Notes under the pieces: generated by a model
What the model was told of the DNA's origin: nothing
Databases searched by the model: none
What the model saw: the letters and a program-made list of their open reading frames with translations, nothing else
Assembly: GCA_012960535.1 (NCBI GenBank)
Contig: DUBB01000014.1
Coordinates: forward strand, 62,001-126,000
DNA: 64,000 nucleotides
Direction: 5' to 3'
Source: Gammaproteobacteria bacterium
GTDB taxonomy: Bacteria; Pseudomonadota; Gammaproteobacteria; Pseudomonadales; Azotimanducaceae
Translations under genes and position numbers: made by a program
Part shown: piece after piece, positions 34,863 through 43,866 of the stretch
How positions within the stretch are numbered: position 1 is the stretch's first letter
How the letters are laid out: the number at the start of each line of letters is the position of its first letter

Positions 34863-36311
34863 TTATCTGGGCCGCAAGGGATCCCTGGCGATATCTGTCA
34901 GGTTCTGTTGATGGCGCTGTTTTAGGTTCGATACCTTGTCAGGGTGGCTTTCCAATAGGTTGAACAGTTCCAGAGGGTCTTCATTCAAATTGTAAAGGGC
35001 GGCAGATTCCTGTTGGTCGTTTATCAGTAGTTTCCAGTTACCTTTCCTGATCGCATAGTCGAATCCGTCGGGTGTGGGCAGTGCCCAGTGAAAAGTGCGT
35101 TCTTGCTGCAACTCTGCCTGGGCAAGAACAGCTGCTATATTGCGGCTATCAATGGGACGATCATCAGGAACGGAAACAGCGCTGTATGCCAGTAAGGTTG
35201 CGAACCAGTCGGTGCCAATGACGAGGGCATCTGAGCTTTTGCCGGCAGGCAGGACACCTGGGTAACGAATGATAGCCGGTACTCTGAGACCCCCTTCAGA
35301 AAGGAAGTGTTTCCTGCCTTTTAATCCGTTAGTGCTGCCGTAGGCATTCACTTCCCACCAGTTGATCCACCGTTCAGTCACCGGGCCATTGTCACTGGCG
35401 AAGACCACGATGGTATTGTTTCGAAGCCCGGTTTTATCGATTTCATCAAGCACCTTGCCGATTTGTGCATCCATATAAGTGATGTTTGCGTAATACTCAC
35501 CAGGACCTCGAGGTGTAAGTGCTGATTTAGGTATATTTTTTCCGCCTGAAGGTATGGGTACGATGGGTCCTCGGGTATATTGCGCGTACAAGGCGTTATA
35601 TTCGTCTGGATTTTCGATGGAAGTATGCGGCTCCGCCATGCTCAACATGAGAAAGAAGGGTTGTTTACTGCGGCGCTTGTTCAGCCATTGAATTGCCTCA
35701 TCTGCATATAATTGAGCGGTATATCCGTGCTGCATAGCCAGTGCCTGGCGATTTCGGTATAGGTTGGTGGGATTCTTGTTGGTTGGGACCTGGAAAGCAT
35801 TATGCCCATAAAAATAAGTAAAACCCTGATCGTTGGGTTGAGGTTCAGAGCTAGATCCTAGATCACTATTGAGGTGCCATTTACCAATCAGGGCAGTCTG
35901 GTAGCCGGCATCACGAAGCAGTTCGGCAAGGGTGAGTTCCTCATCACGCAGAAAGATACCGCTGTTAGCCGGAATCCAGCTCTGGATTCCGGTTCGGTAT
36001 GGCTGCCGTCCTGTGAGTAAACCTGCTCTGGAAGGAGAGCATAATGCTGATGGTGCGTAATAATTGCTCAGTGTTAATCCTGATCCGGCCAGTGCATCGA
36101 GATTGGGTGTCTTGATGACCGGATGGCCCGTGTGGCCAAGATCGCCTAGTCCGAGGTCATCTACGTAAATGAGCAGCAGGTTGGGTTTGTCAACGGCATT
36201 GACAGTCAGGCAAGTGCCGATCAGAAAGAGCGTCAGGGTTATGCGCAGATAACCCAGTGTCGATTGATAAATACGGTTGCCGGTTGTTGTTTGATGCTTT
36301 TTGGCCTGCAT
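34863..36311 (-). CDS. Exported type I sulfatase
   Basis: A 482-residue sulfatase with an N-terminal signal peptide (hydrophobic ITLTLFLIGTCLTVNA, cleavage after about residue 39). YVDDLGLGDLG holds the calcium-binding Asp pair. The formylglycine motif is C91-S-P-S-R95 followed by AGLLTGR. VFASDNGPVTERW provides the later metal site. Presence of a signal peptide places it in the periplasm or outside, where it would remove sulfate from polysaccharide or oligosaccharide. It resembles arylsulfatase A-like enzymes of marine polysaccharide degraders. Confidence 0.92.
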   Translation of the reverse strand: MQAKKHQTTTGNRIYQSTLGYLRITLTLFLIGTCLTVNAVDKPNLLLIYVDDLGLGDLGHTGHPVIKTPNLDALAGSGLTLSNYYAPSALCSPSRAGLLTGRQPYRTGIQSWIPANSGIFLRDEELTLAELLRDAGYQTALIGKWHLNSDLGSSSEPQPNDQGFTYFYGHNAFQVPTNKNPTNLYRNRQALAMQHGYTAQLYADEAIQWLNKRRSKQPFFLMLSMAEPHTSIENPDEYNALYAQYTRGPIVPIPSGGKNIPKSALTPRGPGEYYANITYMDAQIGKVLDEIDKTGLRNNTIVVFASDNGPVTERWINWWEVNAYGSTNGLKGRKHFLSEGGLRVPAIIRYPGVLPAGKSSDALVIGTDWFATLLAYSAVSVPDDRPIDSRNIAAVLAQAELQQERTFHWALPTPDGFDYAIRKGNWKLLINDQQESAALYNLNEDPLELFNLLESHPDKVSNLKQRHQQNLTDIARDPLRPR

Positions 36312-37058
36312 AGGATGATCCTAGTGTGCCTGTGATGGTTATAACGGAGTGTGACATGTAGCGAAAGCAGAGGAAACCGCCAGAGCGTTCTATGGATCAG
36401 GGGTTAAAGGCTGGGCAAGCCGGGTAGAGAATCAGCTTGTTAGCTTGTTAGTGGGCCTGACTATGAACTTGGTTAGCGTCTTTTGTGGGGCTTAGCGTAA
36501 ACGTCTTATCAATGGCAGCCTCTTTTGAGGGAATTATGTTGAAAGGGCTAGTGTGGTTACCGGCGTCACCGGGTTTTTTCAATTGCCTGTTTTGGTTGTT
36601 TTGTGAGAGCCTTATCAAGCGGTGCCCGAATCAGGTAATAATAGATCCTGATCCATGACTGGGTGAGTTATTTTTTAGATAAAGCAGCATCGAGTGGAGT
36701 ACATTCATCATTTTTCTGGAACCCTTTGATGCTGTTTTTTCATGGTTTCAGGTTTGTCCGGTAATGGGTTTAGTACATTACTAATTACTCTTTAGTATCA
36801 GCATTTTGTGGGAGTTCTTCGCAGTCGTTTTTGTTTTTCGGGGCGCGCATGGAGTGATGTACTTGTCCTTGAAGGTATGGCCATTTTTCCAATGGGTTGG
36901 CAGCCTAGTCATGTGTCTCTCGGTCAGTTCGATGGCTGTGCCAGGTGGGCGAAGTTTCCTGGCGCGCCGGGACTGTAACAGCATTAATGCAAGTCATTAG
37001 TGTATGTGTAAGCGGGTATGTGTAAGAATCGTTAGAGCAGACCTTAACTGGAAAACGG
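36312..37058. other. Long intergenic region with inverted repeats
   Basis: About 750 bases between the sulfatase and the GST remnant. It contains short tandem words (AGCTTGTT twice at 36434-36449), a hairpin with an 11-base-pair stem and large loop ending in a T-run (36682-36740), and the direct repeat GTATGTGTAAGCGG/GTATGTGTAAGA at 37002-37027. A 67-codon minus-strand frame at 36781-36984 has no ribosome-binding site or recognisable family, so I do not call it. Confidence 0.5.
36682..36740 (+). terminator. Possible stem-loop with T-run
   Basis: AAAGCAGCATC (36681-36691) can pair with GATGCTGTTTT (36728-36738), one G-T wobble, and the right arm runs into six T residues. The loop of about 36 bases is long for an intrinsic terminator, and no plus-strand gene ends just before it. 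Confidence 0.3.
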
Positions 37059-37272
37059 ATGACTATTGACAACCCTGAGCGGTTTAAAGTCGTTTCAGGA
37101 TCACCTTATGCCAGAAAAATATCGGCTTACTTGCCTTACCGACAGATCGGCCATGCCGTTATAATGGGTGACCAGGCTGAGTTTGAGAACCTGCCGGACT
37201 ATTGCCCAGCATCAGGTAGATGACATTGCCAAGGACGGCGGCTGTGAAGCACTGCTGCGGAATTTAATATGA
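37059..37272 (+). pseudogene. Internally deleted glutathione S-transferase-like remnant
   Basis: From an ATG at 37059 a frame encodes PERFKVVSGSPYARKISAYL and continues through GDQAEFENLPDYC before stopping at 37221-37223. This is a typical GST N-terminal thioredoxin fold (beta-1, SPYxRK, alpha-1). From 37201 a different frame reads IAQHQVDDIAKDGGCEALLRNLI and stops at 37270-37272, which looks like the end of such a protein. The C-terminal helical domain between them is missing. The relic's second stop overlaps the ATG of the next gene (ATGA), so the intact gene was probably translationally coupled to it. No Shine-Dalgarno site is obvious. Confidence 0.62.
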
Positions 37273-38564
37273 ATATCAGAACGAAACTCAAGTCAGCCTT
37301 CATGAGCGCGCTCTCGTCGCAGGGGTTTAATCAGTTTTTACAGCATAAGGCTAGAGTATTAAGAAGACTCAGGTCAGGAAATCCCCAGGTACATTATTTT
37401 CATCAAGTAGACGATCCTTATAGCCATCTGGCAGTCCAGAAACTGGATTTGCTTAAGGACAGCTATGAGGTCGATTTCAATGTTCATCTCGTCAATGGTC
37501 CAACTGCTGAATTTAAGGGAGATCAGGAAAGATTCGATCACTGGGCACAAGCCGATGCGCAAGCTATTGCCAGTTACTATGGAACCCACCTCGACTGTTT
37601 TGGCGCACGACCAACGGCAAACCAGGTCGCCATTGCTAATGGTCAGCTGACTGAGCATCTGCATTCAGCGGAATTTGCCGCGCTTGCTATCGATTTGGGC
37701 GACAAACTGTGGCAGGGAGTGCCATTACTCGGCGACCTGGGCAAGGCTGAAGAAGTTCTTCGGGCGGGTGACAAGCTAAGATCTGGATTAGGGCACTACC
37801 TGGGCGCAATGTTCTATTTTGATGGTGAATGGTTCTGGGGCATTGACCGAATTCGCTGTCTGGAGCAGCGGCTCATCAGTGAGGGCTTTGCCAGGAATAG
37901 AGACCCTCAGGCTTTAGTACCGGAACCCGGGTTTGGTGATAGGGTGTCCACCAACGGCAGTGATATCACCCTGGAATATTTTCCCTCACTGCGTAGTCCG
38001 TATACAGCCGTGGGGCATATGGGTGTATTAAGCCTGCTTGAGCGAACCGGTGTTACGCTCAGGCTTCGTCCAGTTCTACCCATGATGATGAGAGGGATTC
38101 CGGCTCCCAGGGCCAAGCAGCTTTATATCATCAGGGACGCAGCCCGCGAGGCACGCTTCAGGGGTATTGATTTTGGTCATATTGTTGATCCATTTGGTGA
38201 ACCGGTGCGACGCGCATTTGCTCTATTTCCTGCAGCACAAGCTTTGGGTAAAGGATTGCAATTTGTGACTGCCTATCTGGAAGCGGCCTGGACCAGGGGC
38301 TTGGATATTACCACGCAGACGGGTTTGAGAAGGGTTGTTGAATCGGCCGGTCTGGATTGGCAGGCGCTCAATGATATGAGCAGGGGAACGGACTGGCAGG
38401 CTCTGCTGGATGAAAATTTGCAAGCGATGCTGGAAAGCGGTTTATGGGGTGTGCCCAGCTTTAGGGTGACAGGTGGGGGTATATCGGAAAGTTTTTCATG
38501 CTGGGGGCAGGATCGTTTGTGGCGAGTTGAAGCGGAAATTTTAAGTCGCACGGCCACACCCTGA
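37269..38564 (+). CDS. Two-domain DSBA-fold protein (tandem HCCA-isomerase-like domains)
   Basis: A 431-residue protein with two thioredoxin/DSBA-type modules. The first (about residues 38-205) opens VHYFHQVDDPYSHLAVQKL and closes GAMFYFDGEWFWGIDRIRCLE. The second (about 235-425) opens ITLEYFPSLRSPYTAVGHMG and closes LWGVPSFRVTGGG followed by WGQDRLWRVE. Both openings and both closings match the single-domain relative at 13991, which supports an internal duplication. No C-x-x-C pair is seen. Its function is unknown; glutathione-dependent isomerisation or transfer is a family-based guess. The upstream gene is a decayed GST. Confidence 0.8.
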   Translation: MNIRTKLKSAFMSALSSQGFNQFLQHKARVLRRLRSGNPQVHYFHQVDDPYSHLAVQKLDLLKDSYEVDFNVHLVNGPTAEFKGDQERFDHWAQADAQAIASYYGTHLDCFGARPTANQVAIANGQLTEHLHSAEFAALAIDLGDKLWQGVPLLGDLGKAEEVLRAGDKLRSGLGHYLGAMFYFDGEWFWGIDRIRCLEQRLISEGFARNRDPQALVPEPGFGDRVSTNGSDITLEYFPSLRSPYTAVGHMGVLSLLERTGVTLRLRPVLPMMMRGIPAPRAKQLYIIRDAAREARFRGIDFGHIVDPFGEPVRRAFALFPAAQALGKGLQFVTAYLEAAWTRGLDITTQTGLRRVVESAGLDWQALNDMSRGTDWQALLDENLQAMLESGLWGVPSFRVTGGGISESFSCWGQDRLWRVEAEILSRTATP

Positions 38565-38680
38565 TCTATTTTTTTAAGGGCAGTCTGAAGTGGCATGGGG
38601 AATCACATTGTCGAGTCGCAGTTTAGATAAGGGCTAGCGGGGCGGGTATTGTATAGCCTTAGCCGTGCTATCCTGCAAAG

Positions 38681-40432
38681 CTACTCAATGAGTTCCACTT
38701 GGGGCATTACGGCATAGGTTATATTACCCACTTGTAGCTTTAACCAGTCGTTGGACAGGGTGGTCAGATTCCCGGATTTTGCCGCCTCCAGAATATTGCT
38801 GTGGTCCTGGCGGCCATACCTGATGGCTGTTAACGGATGCAGCACCCAGTGGTTGGCCTCATGAGCGTATAGCCCCAGACGAGAGGAATTGCTGAACTGC
38901 CTGATGAGTAGATATTCCTGTTGCCCATCTTCGTTAAGGTCAACGGGAAGTAACAGAAGGCCGGTCACAGAACTGAGTAGATTGTTGTCTGATGAAAGAT
39001 CGATAACGAGCTTTTCGAGCAGGCTTGACGGAGGTTGACCCAGGGGTGTCTGTATCGCTGCGAGCAAGGCCGATATGTCAGTATTACGCCCTTTTTCAGA
39101 GGCTACGTTTATACCCTTATCGAAGTACAGGGCATTGATACGAGTGACCAGCATGGCTTCGGTGGAATCGGCGTTTCCCTTTATTTCCTGGATTGCCAGG
39201 TAACCGGGTCTTGCCAGGTTATTCTTAAAATACCGTATATCCAACTGATCAATGTCATGATTTGATTGCTTGAATCGTTCAATTTGGCTGGCGACTGTCA
39301 ACTTTCTGAAATCAACCAGCGGGCTACTGACAAGGATTAATAACCCTAAAACAATCCCTCCAAGGCGGACGTTAATCCAACTCAGTGAGTCAAGCCACTG
39401 ATCTCGATAGCGTGATATCCCCAGGGCGTATGCAGCAGAGTAGAGCAATAGAATGAACCAGATGAGCAAGCCCCATAAGCGTTCTATACTCAACCCGTAC
39501 TGATCAATTCGTAACCACAAACCATAACAGCTGATGGCGCTGTAGATGGGCAAAACAGCAAGACCACAATAAATGGCTCGGTGTTGCATGGCTGAGTAGA
39601 TCTGTTGTCTGGGGTTTTCCTGGTAGGTCAGATTAGTGAAGAATAATAATAAAGCCTGGATCCACAGAACCAGTAAGCTACCACCAGAATGCCACAGGGG
39701 TTCGAGTCCGGTAAAAGGCAGTACGGACAGGAATAGTAATGATATTGCCGTCAGGATCAGCAGCAGATACTTCATGAGTGTCCGCAGGATGGTATTAATG
39801 GTATCCAGGAATTGCGATGACTGGTCAAAGAGCTTGATGCCGACACCATTTGCGCCTGTCAATAGTGGGTAGTAGAAGCCTGGGGCGGTAAACACATCGT
39901 AGAAAAAATTGATATTGATGGCTTGAAAAAGTGTTGCCCAGAGCATGAGCAGGCCCCATACACACAAGGTAAAAAGTACTGCCAGAGCCGCCGTAAAGAA
40001 GGTGCTGAAAGAGTAGCGGTAAAGCGCTGAATAGGGTAGATGTTTGTGGCTGATAAAAGTTTTGCTATAGATCAGCAGTAGAAACGCCATGATTAGAAAG
40101 GTCAGGCCATAGCTGGCTGCGAGGCCCTCGAATGCTACCAGTTTGTAAGGCGTAGCCTGACTGCCCGTGTAATAGCCCAGAAAACCAAAAAGCGCTGTAG
40201 CGGGCAGAACATATTGCAGGTTGATTAAAATGGGTCGTTCGCTGCCCAGGAGGAGTAACATGATGGGGCCCGACACCGCCATACTGTAGAAGCAGAAAAG
40301 CCATTGGGGTTGATCCCATGGCCAGTGGTTTAAGTCGATTGCCTGGTGCAGTAGCAATAGCCCCAAAGCTTGTGCCAGGGTGATTAATAGCCTTGTCTGA
40401 TTGGCTGAACGCGTGCTTGCAGAAAATGTCAT
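38681..40432 (-). CDS. DUF4153-type polytopic membrane protein
   Basis: A 583-residue inner-membrane protein. The first ~390 residues contain about ten to twelve hydrophobic segments, starting with ITLAQALGLLLLHQAI and including ATALFGFLGYYTG; the rest is a soluble C-terminal domain. The pattern fits DUF4153 proteins, whose role is unknown. The ATG at 40432 follows a GGGAG site; an upstream TTG at 40435 is less likely. It converges with the DSBA gene and lies downstream of an SDR on the same strand, 132 bases away. Confidence 0.78.
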   Translation of the reverse strand: MTFSASTRSANQTRLLITLAQALGLLLLHQAIDLNHWPWDQPQWLFCFYSMAVSGPIMLLLLGSERPILINLQYVLPATALFGFLGYYTGSQATPYKLVAFEGLAASYGLTFLIMAFLLLIYSKTFISHKHLPYSALYRYSFSTFFTAALAVLFTLCVWGLLMLWATLFQAININFFYDVFTAPGFYYPLLTGANGVGIKLFDQSSQFLDTINTILRTLMKYLLLILTAISLLFLSVLPFTGLEPLWHSGGSLLVLWIQALLLFFTNLTYQENPRQQIYSAMQHRAIYCGLAVLPIYSAISCYGLWLRIDQYGLSIERLWGLLIWFILLLYSAAYALGISRYRDQWLDSLSWINVRLGGIVLGLLILVSSPLVDFRKLTVASQIERFKQSNHDIDQLDIRYFKNNLARPGYLAIQEIKGNADSTEAMLVTRINALYFDKGINVASEKGRNTDISALLAAIQTPLGQPPSSLLEKLVIDLSSDNNLLSSVTGLLLLPVDLNEDGQQEYLLIRQFSNSSRLGLYAHEANHWVLHPLTAIRYGRQDHSNILEAAKSGNLTTLSNDWLKLQVGNITYAVMPQVELIE

Positions 40433-40567
40433 CAATGCTCCCAGGCCAGGTTTTGGCGGGCAGAATATTGAGCGGTGATCGGCCCATTAATATCCCAGCT
40501 TGCCCTGCAGAGCATTAATCACAGGAGAGCAACAATCTGCTCTAGCCTGGCATGCTGATCAGTGCTT

Positions 40568-41452
40568 TTAACGCGCGCGCTGGCGAGGCTTGGCTTTGCT
40601 CATATCCATCAAGGTTTCTGCCTGCATCTGCAGATCTTCGAAGGTCGCATCCACCCCTAGTACAACGGGCTGGTTAACAAATACCTGTGTTCGAAAGTAC
40701 TTGCCTCCGGCAGCGTTAATGACGGCACCATTAGGCGCTTCCTCAGAACACATAAACAATACAGCAGGGCTGACCAGTTTCGGAGCGGATTCAGCTGGCG
40801 GATCGTTGGGATCGATATCTCTGCCAGGTATGGTTGCAATCATTCGGGTCGCGGCACCAGGCGCCAGGGTATTGATGCGCACATTGTTCCTTGCACCTTC
40901 CAGTGCTAACACGTTCATTAATCCCAGCATACCCATTTTGGCGGCGCCATAATTTGCCTGGCCGAAGTTGCCATAGATTCCTGAGCCGGAGCTGGTCAGA
41001 ACAATACGGCCATACTTTTGCTCATTGAGATAGGGCCAGGCTGCGTGGGTGACATAAGCTGTACCATTGAGGTGAACCTGCATGACAAGATCCCATTCTT
41101 CCAGCGTCATCTTCTTGAAGGATTTATCTCTGAGAATACCGGCATTGTTTACCAGAATGTCAATTCTGCCGTAGGCATTGAGTGCATCGTCGATAATACT
41201 CTTGGCACCGGCCTTGTCTGATACTGAGGCCTTGTTAGCAATAGCAGATGCGCCCATGGCCTTGATCTCTGCAACGACAGTATCAGCTGAGTCCCCGGCG
41301 CCACTGCCATCAACAGCGCCACCGAGATCGTTGATGACAATTTTTGCGCCGCGTTTAGCAAATTCGTGAGCGTGTGACCTTCCCAGGCCGTTGCCTGCAC
41401 CGGTAATAACCACGACTTTATCCTGGAACTCGCTGTCGTTAAATTCGCTCAT
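40568..41452 (-). CDS. Short-chain dehydrogenase (17-beta-HSD type 4-like)
   Basis: A 294-residue SDR. The cofactor motif is GAGNGLGRSHAHEFAKRGAKIVIND, followed by NNAG and the catalytic Ser, Tyr and Lys in SSGSGIYGNFGQANYGAAKMG. LGGAVDGSG after the second strand is characteristic of the (3R)-hydroxyacyl-CoA dehydrogenase module of peroxisomal multifunctional enzyme 2, so NAD-dependent oxidation of a 3-hydroxyacyl-CoA or steroid is likely. A GGGTAAGGGC stretch precedes the ATG. The hydratase partner is not adjacent. Confidence 0.9.
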   Translation of the reverse strand: MSEFNDSEFQDKVVVITGAGNGLGRSHAHEFAKRGAKIVINDLGGAVDGSGAGDSADTVVAEIKAMGASAIANKASVSDKAGAKSIIDDALNAYGRIDILVNNAGILRDKSFKKMTLEEWDLVMQVHLNGTAYVTHAAWPYLNEQKYGRIVLTSSGSGIYGNFGQANYGAAKMGMLGLMNVLALEGARNNVRINTLAPGAATRMIATIPGRDIDPNDPPAESAPKLVSPAVLFMCSEEAPNGAVINAAGGKYFRTQVFVNQPVVLGVDATFEDLQMQAETLMDMSKAKPRQRAR

Positions 41453-41775
41453 GCCCTTACCCCATTGAATTTAACTCGAATACTAGCAGCATCGGCCAGC
41501 GACTAAAACAGCGAATAGGTAGCAGGTTGTTTAAGGCAGCTGCCTTAAGTGAACCAACAGCCAATGAAAGGGTGGTAGCTTAAGTTGTCTTTCTGAGAAG
41601 ACCCATGTGCCTGTGAATCTAGAACCGGGGTAGACCTGAGTCACCATGATGAAGGCAAACGGATTTGCCGGTAATTTGATAAGTTATGGCTGTGATGATG
41701 TACTAGTGCCCTACGAGCTAGTAACGAGAGATTAACAAGTTGTCTCCTGCGATGGGGGTGTCTTGTAAAAGACTG
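41453..41775. other. Divergent intergenic region
   Basis: About 320 bases between the SDR (-) and a glycosyltransferase (+). I see no clear repeats, hairpins or genes. The frame of the glycosyltransferase is open from 41740. Confidence 0.4.
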
Positions 41776-42603
41776 ATGGGGCACAGGGATTTGATCAAGA
41801 GAAATATTATTTGTTTTAAATGGGGAACAAAATACCCACCGAGGTACGTTAACCGTCTTTATGGCATGATATCTCGCCGGATTTCCTCGCCGTTTGATCT
41901 GCACTGTTTTACGGATGATAGGAGAGGCATCAGATCTGAGGTTACTTGTCATGATTTACCGGAACTGGGTGTTGAGCACCCTAGGAACGTTCCCGGAATG
42001 TGGCGAAAAACGGCTATCTGGGGCGCTGAACTCGGTGGTATTACCGGTACGGCGTTGTTTGTGGATCTGGATTCTGTAATTGTTGGCAACCTGGATGCTT
42101 TCTTTGAGTACGGTGACGAAAATGATGTTATTTTAGCAAGGAACTGGCTAAAACCTTTTCAAAAACTGGGGCAGACTACTTTATTCCGATTCAAGGTTGG
42201 CGCGCAGCCTTATCTGTTGGAAGATTTTCAGCAGGCACCTCAGGCGATAGCCGAACGGTATCAATTTGAACAGCATTATGTCACTCAGGCGGTGCGCAAT
42301 GGCGTAAAATTCTGGCCGTCACCCTGGGTCAGGCATTACCGAGTTCATTGCCTGCCGGGTTATATAAGACGATATTTTCGAGCTGCGAAGATACCTAGAG
42401 GAGCACGAATTATTGCCTTTCCAGGTGAACCCAATCCCGAAGATGCGCTGCGCGGTTGCTGGACCGGTGCCGAGCCAGTCACTGCAGGGGAGCATCTGGC
42501 GAATTTATTCGATAAAGAAAAACGTGTTCACGGCAGTATCAGAGGGCATTTCTGTTGTTTTCAGCTCCCTTGCCCATGGGTGGCAGAGTATTGGCAGGAG
42601 TAG
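41776..42603 (+). CDS. Glycosyltransferase-like protein with DxD motif
   Basis: About 275 residues. IICFKWGTKYPPRYVNRLYGMISRR and DLHCFTDDRRG resemble a family of bacterial glycosyltransferases with a GT8-like fold, and ALFVDLDSVIVGNLD contains the DxD that binds the nucleotide-sugar metal ion. EQHYVTQAVRNG and PWVRHYRVHCLP are further conserved-looking blocks. The start is unclear: TTG at 41740, ATG at 41752 and ATG at 41776 are in frame, and the last gives the usual short N-terminus before the first strand. The acceptor is unknown. No other cell-surface polysaccharide genes are nearby. Confidence 0.72.
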   Translation: MGHRDLIKRNIICFKWGTKYPPRYVNRLYGMISRRISSPFDLHCFTDDRRGIRSEVTCHDLPELGVEHPRNVPGMWRKTAIWGAELGGITGTALFVDLDSVIVGNLDAFFEYGDENDVILARNWLKPFQKLGQTTLFRFKVGAQPYLLEDFQQAPQAIAERYQFEQHYVTQAVRNGVKFWPSPWVRHYRVHCLPGYIRRYFRAAKIPRGARIIAFPGEPNPEDALRGCWTGAEPVTAGEHLANLFDKEKRVHGSIRGHFCCFQLPCPWVAEYWQE

Positions 42604-42779
42604 ATGCTTCAATCCTGAATCCAGAGAACGATTTGATGGGCTGTGCAGCAGACGCAGCAGACGTGACAAGTATCGAGGAGCTTACATTCGGTAGCTGATG
42701 TTGATCTCCGTGAGAGTTCACCAGTCCAGCGCTTAGAGCAACAGGGTCTGTTCTTGTTTAACGCAGAGAAAGAATTCCG

Positions 42780-43580
42780 ATGGCACCTAAAATTAATAAA
42801 ATTGAAGAAGACACTCTGGCTGACTTTGATTGTCAGCAGTTAAGTTTCCTGGGTAAAACTAAACCGGTTTATATTGCCGGGGAAGGCCCGGCGGTCATCG
42901 TTATGTCAGAAATGCCAGGTATTTATGAAAGGGTGGCTTTTTTTGCAAGGCGAGTTCGAGACGCTGGATTCACCGTGCTGATGCCGAGTTTGTTTGGTGA
43001 GCCGGGGCGGGCTCCTGCCCCTGGTTATACCGCGAGAACTATCGCCAGGGCCTGCATCAGCCGTGAATTCCGAGTCTTTTCTTCAAACCGGTCCAGTCCA
43101 GTTGTGGACTGGTTAAGAGCATTGGCAAGGTACGGATATTCGACCTGTGGTGAAAAGGGGGTAGGCGCAATCGGCATGTGTTTCACCGGTAATTTTGCGA
43201 TCAATCTGATGCTCGAACCCTGCGTGCTGGCACCGGTTTTATCGCAGCCGTCACTACCATTAGGAACAGCGGCAGGGCTCAATATTTCTACCGAAGACCT
43301 GGCCAGCGTTAAACAAAGGCTTGATGATGAGGACCTGACGGTACTGGCATATCGGTTTTCCGGCGATGCTCTGTGCAAAGCAGAACGCTTTGCTGCTTAT
43401 CAGGCAGCGCTGGGAAATCGCTTTTGCGCCAAAGCACTTCCAGATGATTCGGCTAGAACGGGAATGGGTATGAAACCTCATAGTGTGGTAACACTGCATC
43501 TGATTGACGAGGCAGGACAGCCGACTCGACAGGCTTTAGATGAAATACTGGAATTTTTTCGGATGAGGTTGAAGCCGTAG
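42780..43580 (+). CDS. Dienelactone hydrolase family protein (2)
   Basis: A 266-residue alpha/beta-hydrolase. The catalytic Cys is C134 in IGMCFTGNFAINL, close to the DLH consensus G-x-C-x-G-G but with the final Gly replaced by Asn. VIVMSEMPGIYERVAFFARRVRDAGFTVLMP is the family core. A His in MKPHSVVTLHL is the likely base. The substrate is unknown. It is only distantly similar to the paralogue at 30012. An AGAGAAAG stretch precedes the ATG. Confidence 0.84.
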   Translation: MAPKINKIEEDTLADFDCQQLSFLGKTKPVYIAGEGPAVIVMSEMPGIYERVAFFARRVRDAGFTVLMPSLFGEPGRAPAPGYTARTIARACISREFRVFSSNRSSPVVDWLRALARYGYSTCGEKGVGAIGMCFTGNFAINLMLEPCVLAPVLSQPSLPLGTAAGLNISTEDLASVKQRLDDEDLTVLAYRFSGDALCKAERFAAYQAALGNRFCAKALPDDSARTGMGMKPHSVVTLHLIDEAGQPTRQALDEILEFFRMRLKP

Positions 43581-43775
43581 GTTAGGTTGAAGTCAGCGTT
43601 CGAAGGATCCCATCTGCGGGTTGTTGGTGTTCATCTGAGCGTAGTTGAGGTTGCATGTCTATTGCCTGATAGGTTTTAAAATGGTCAGCAAGAATTGATT
43701 CTGGCAATCCCAGTGACCTGCTCGGTTCGGTGTCCATTAGAAATGGTTAGCCTGAAAACGCTAATGCAGAGGTTA

Positions 43776-43798
43776 GTACCTAGCTATTGGCTAGGTGC
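43776..43798. other. Perfect-stem hairpin without T-run
   Basis: GTACCTAGC pairs with GCTAGGTGC across a TATTG loop (nine base pairs, one G-T wobble). It lies downstream of both the dienelactone hydrolase (+) and the LLM gene (-). Without a T-run its function is unclear; it may slow exonucleases at a 3' end. Confidence 0.4.
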
Positions 43799-43866
43799 TG
43801 AATAAATCGTGACCGCCTGTTAAGTAAGCCGGGTTCGATGGTTGCTGATGGCTACCACCGTTCGAG

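Noticed and set aside
36781..36984. Small basic minus-strand gene
   Set aside because: It has a basic 67-residue product but no ribosome-binding site and no family I recognise.
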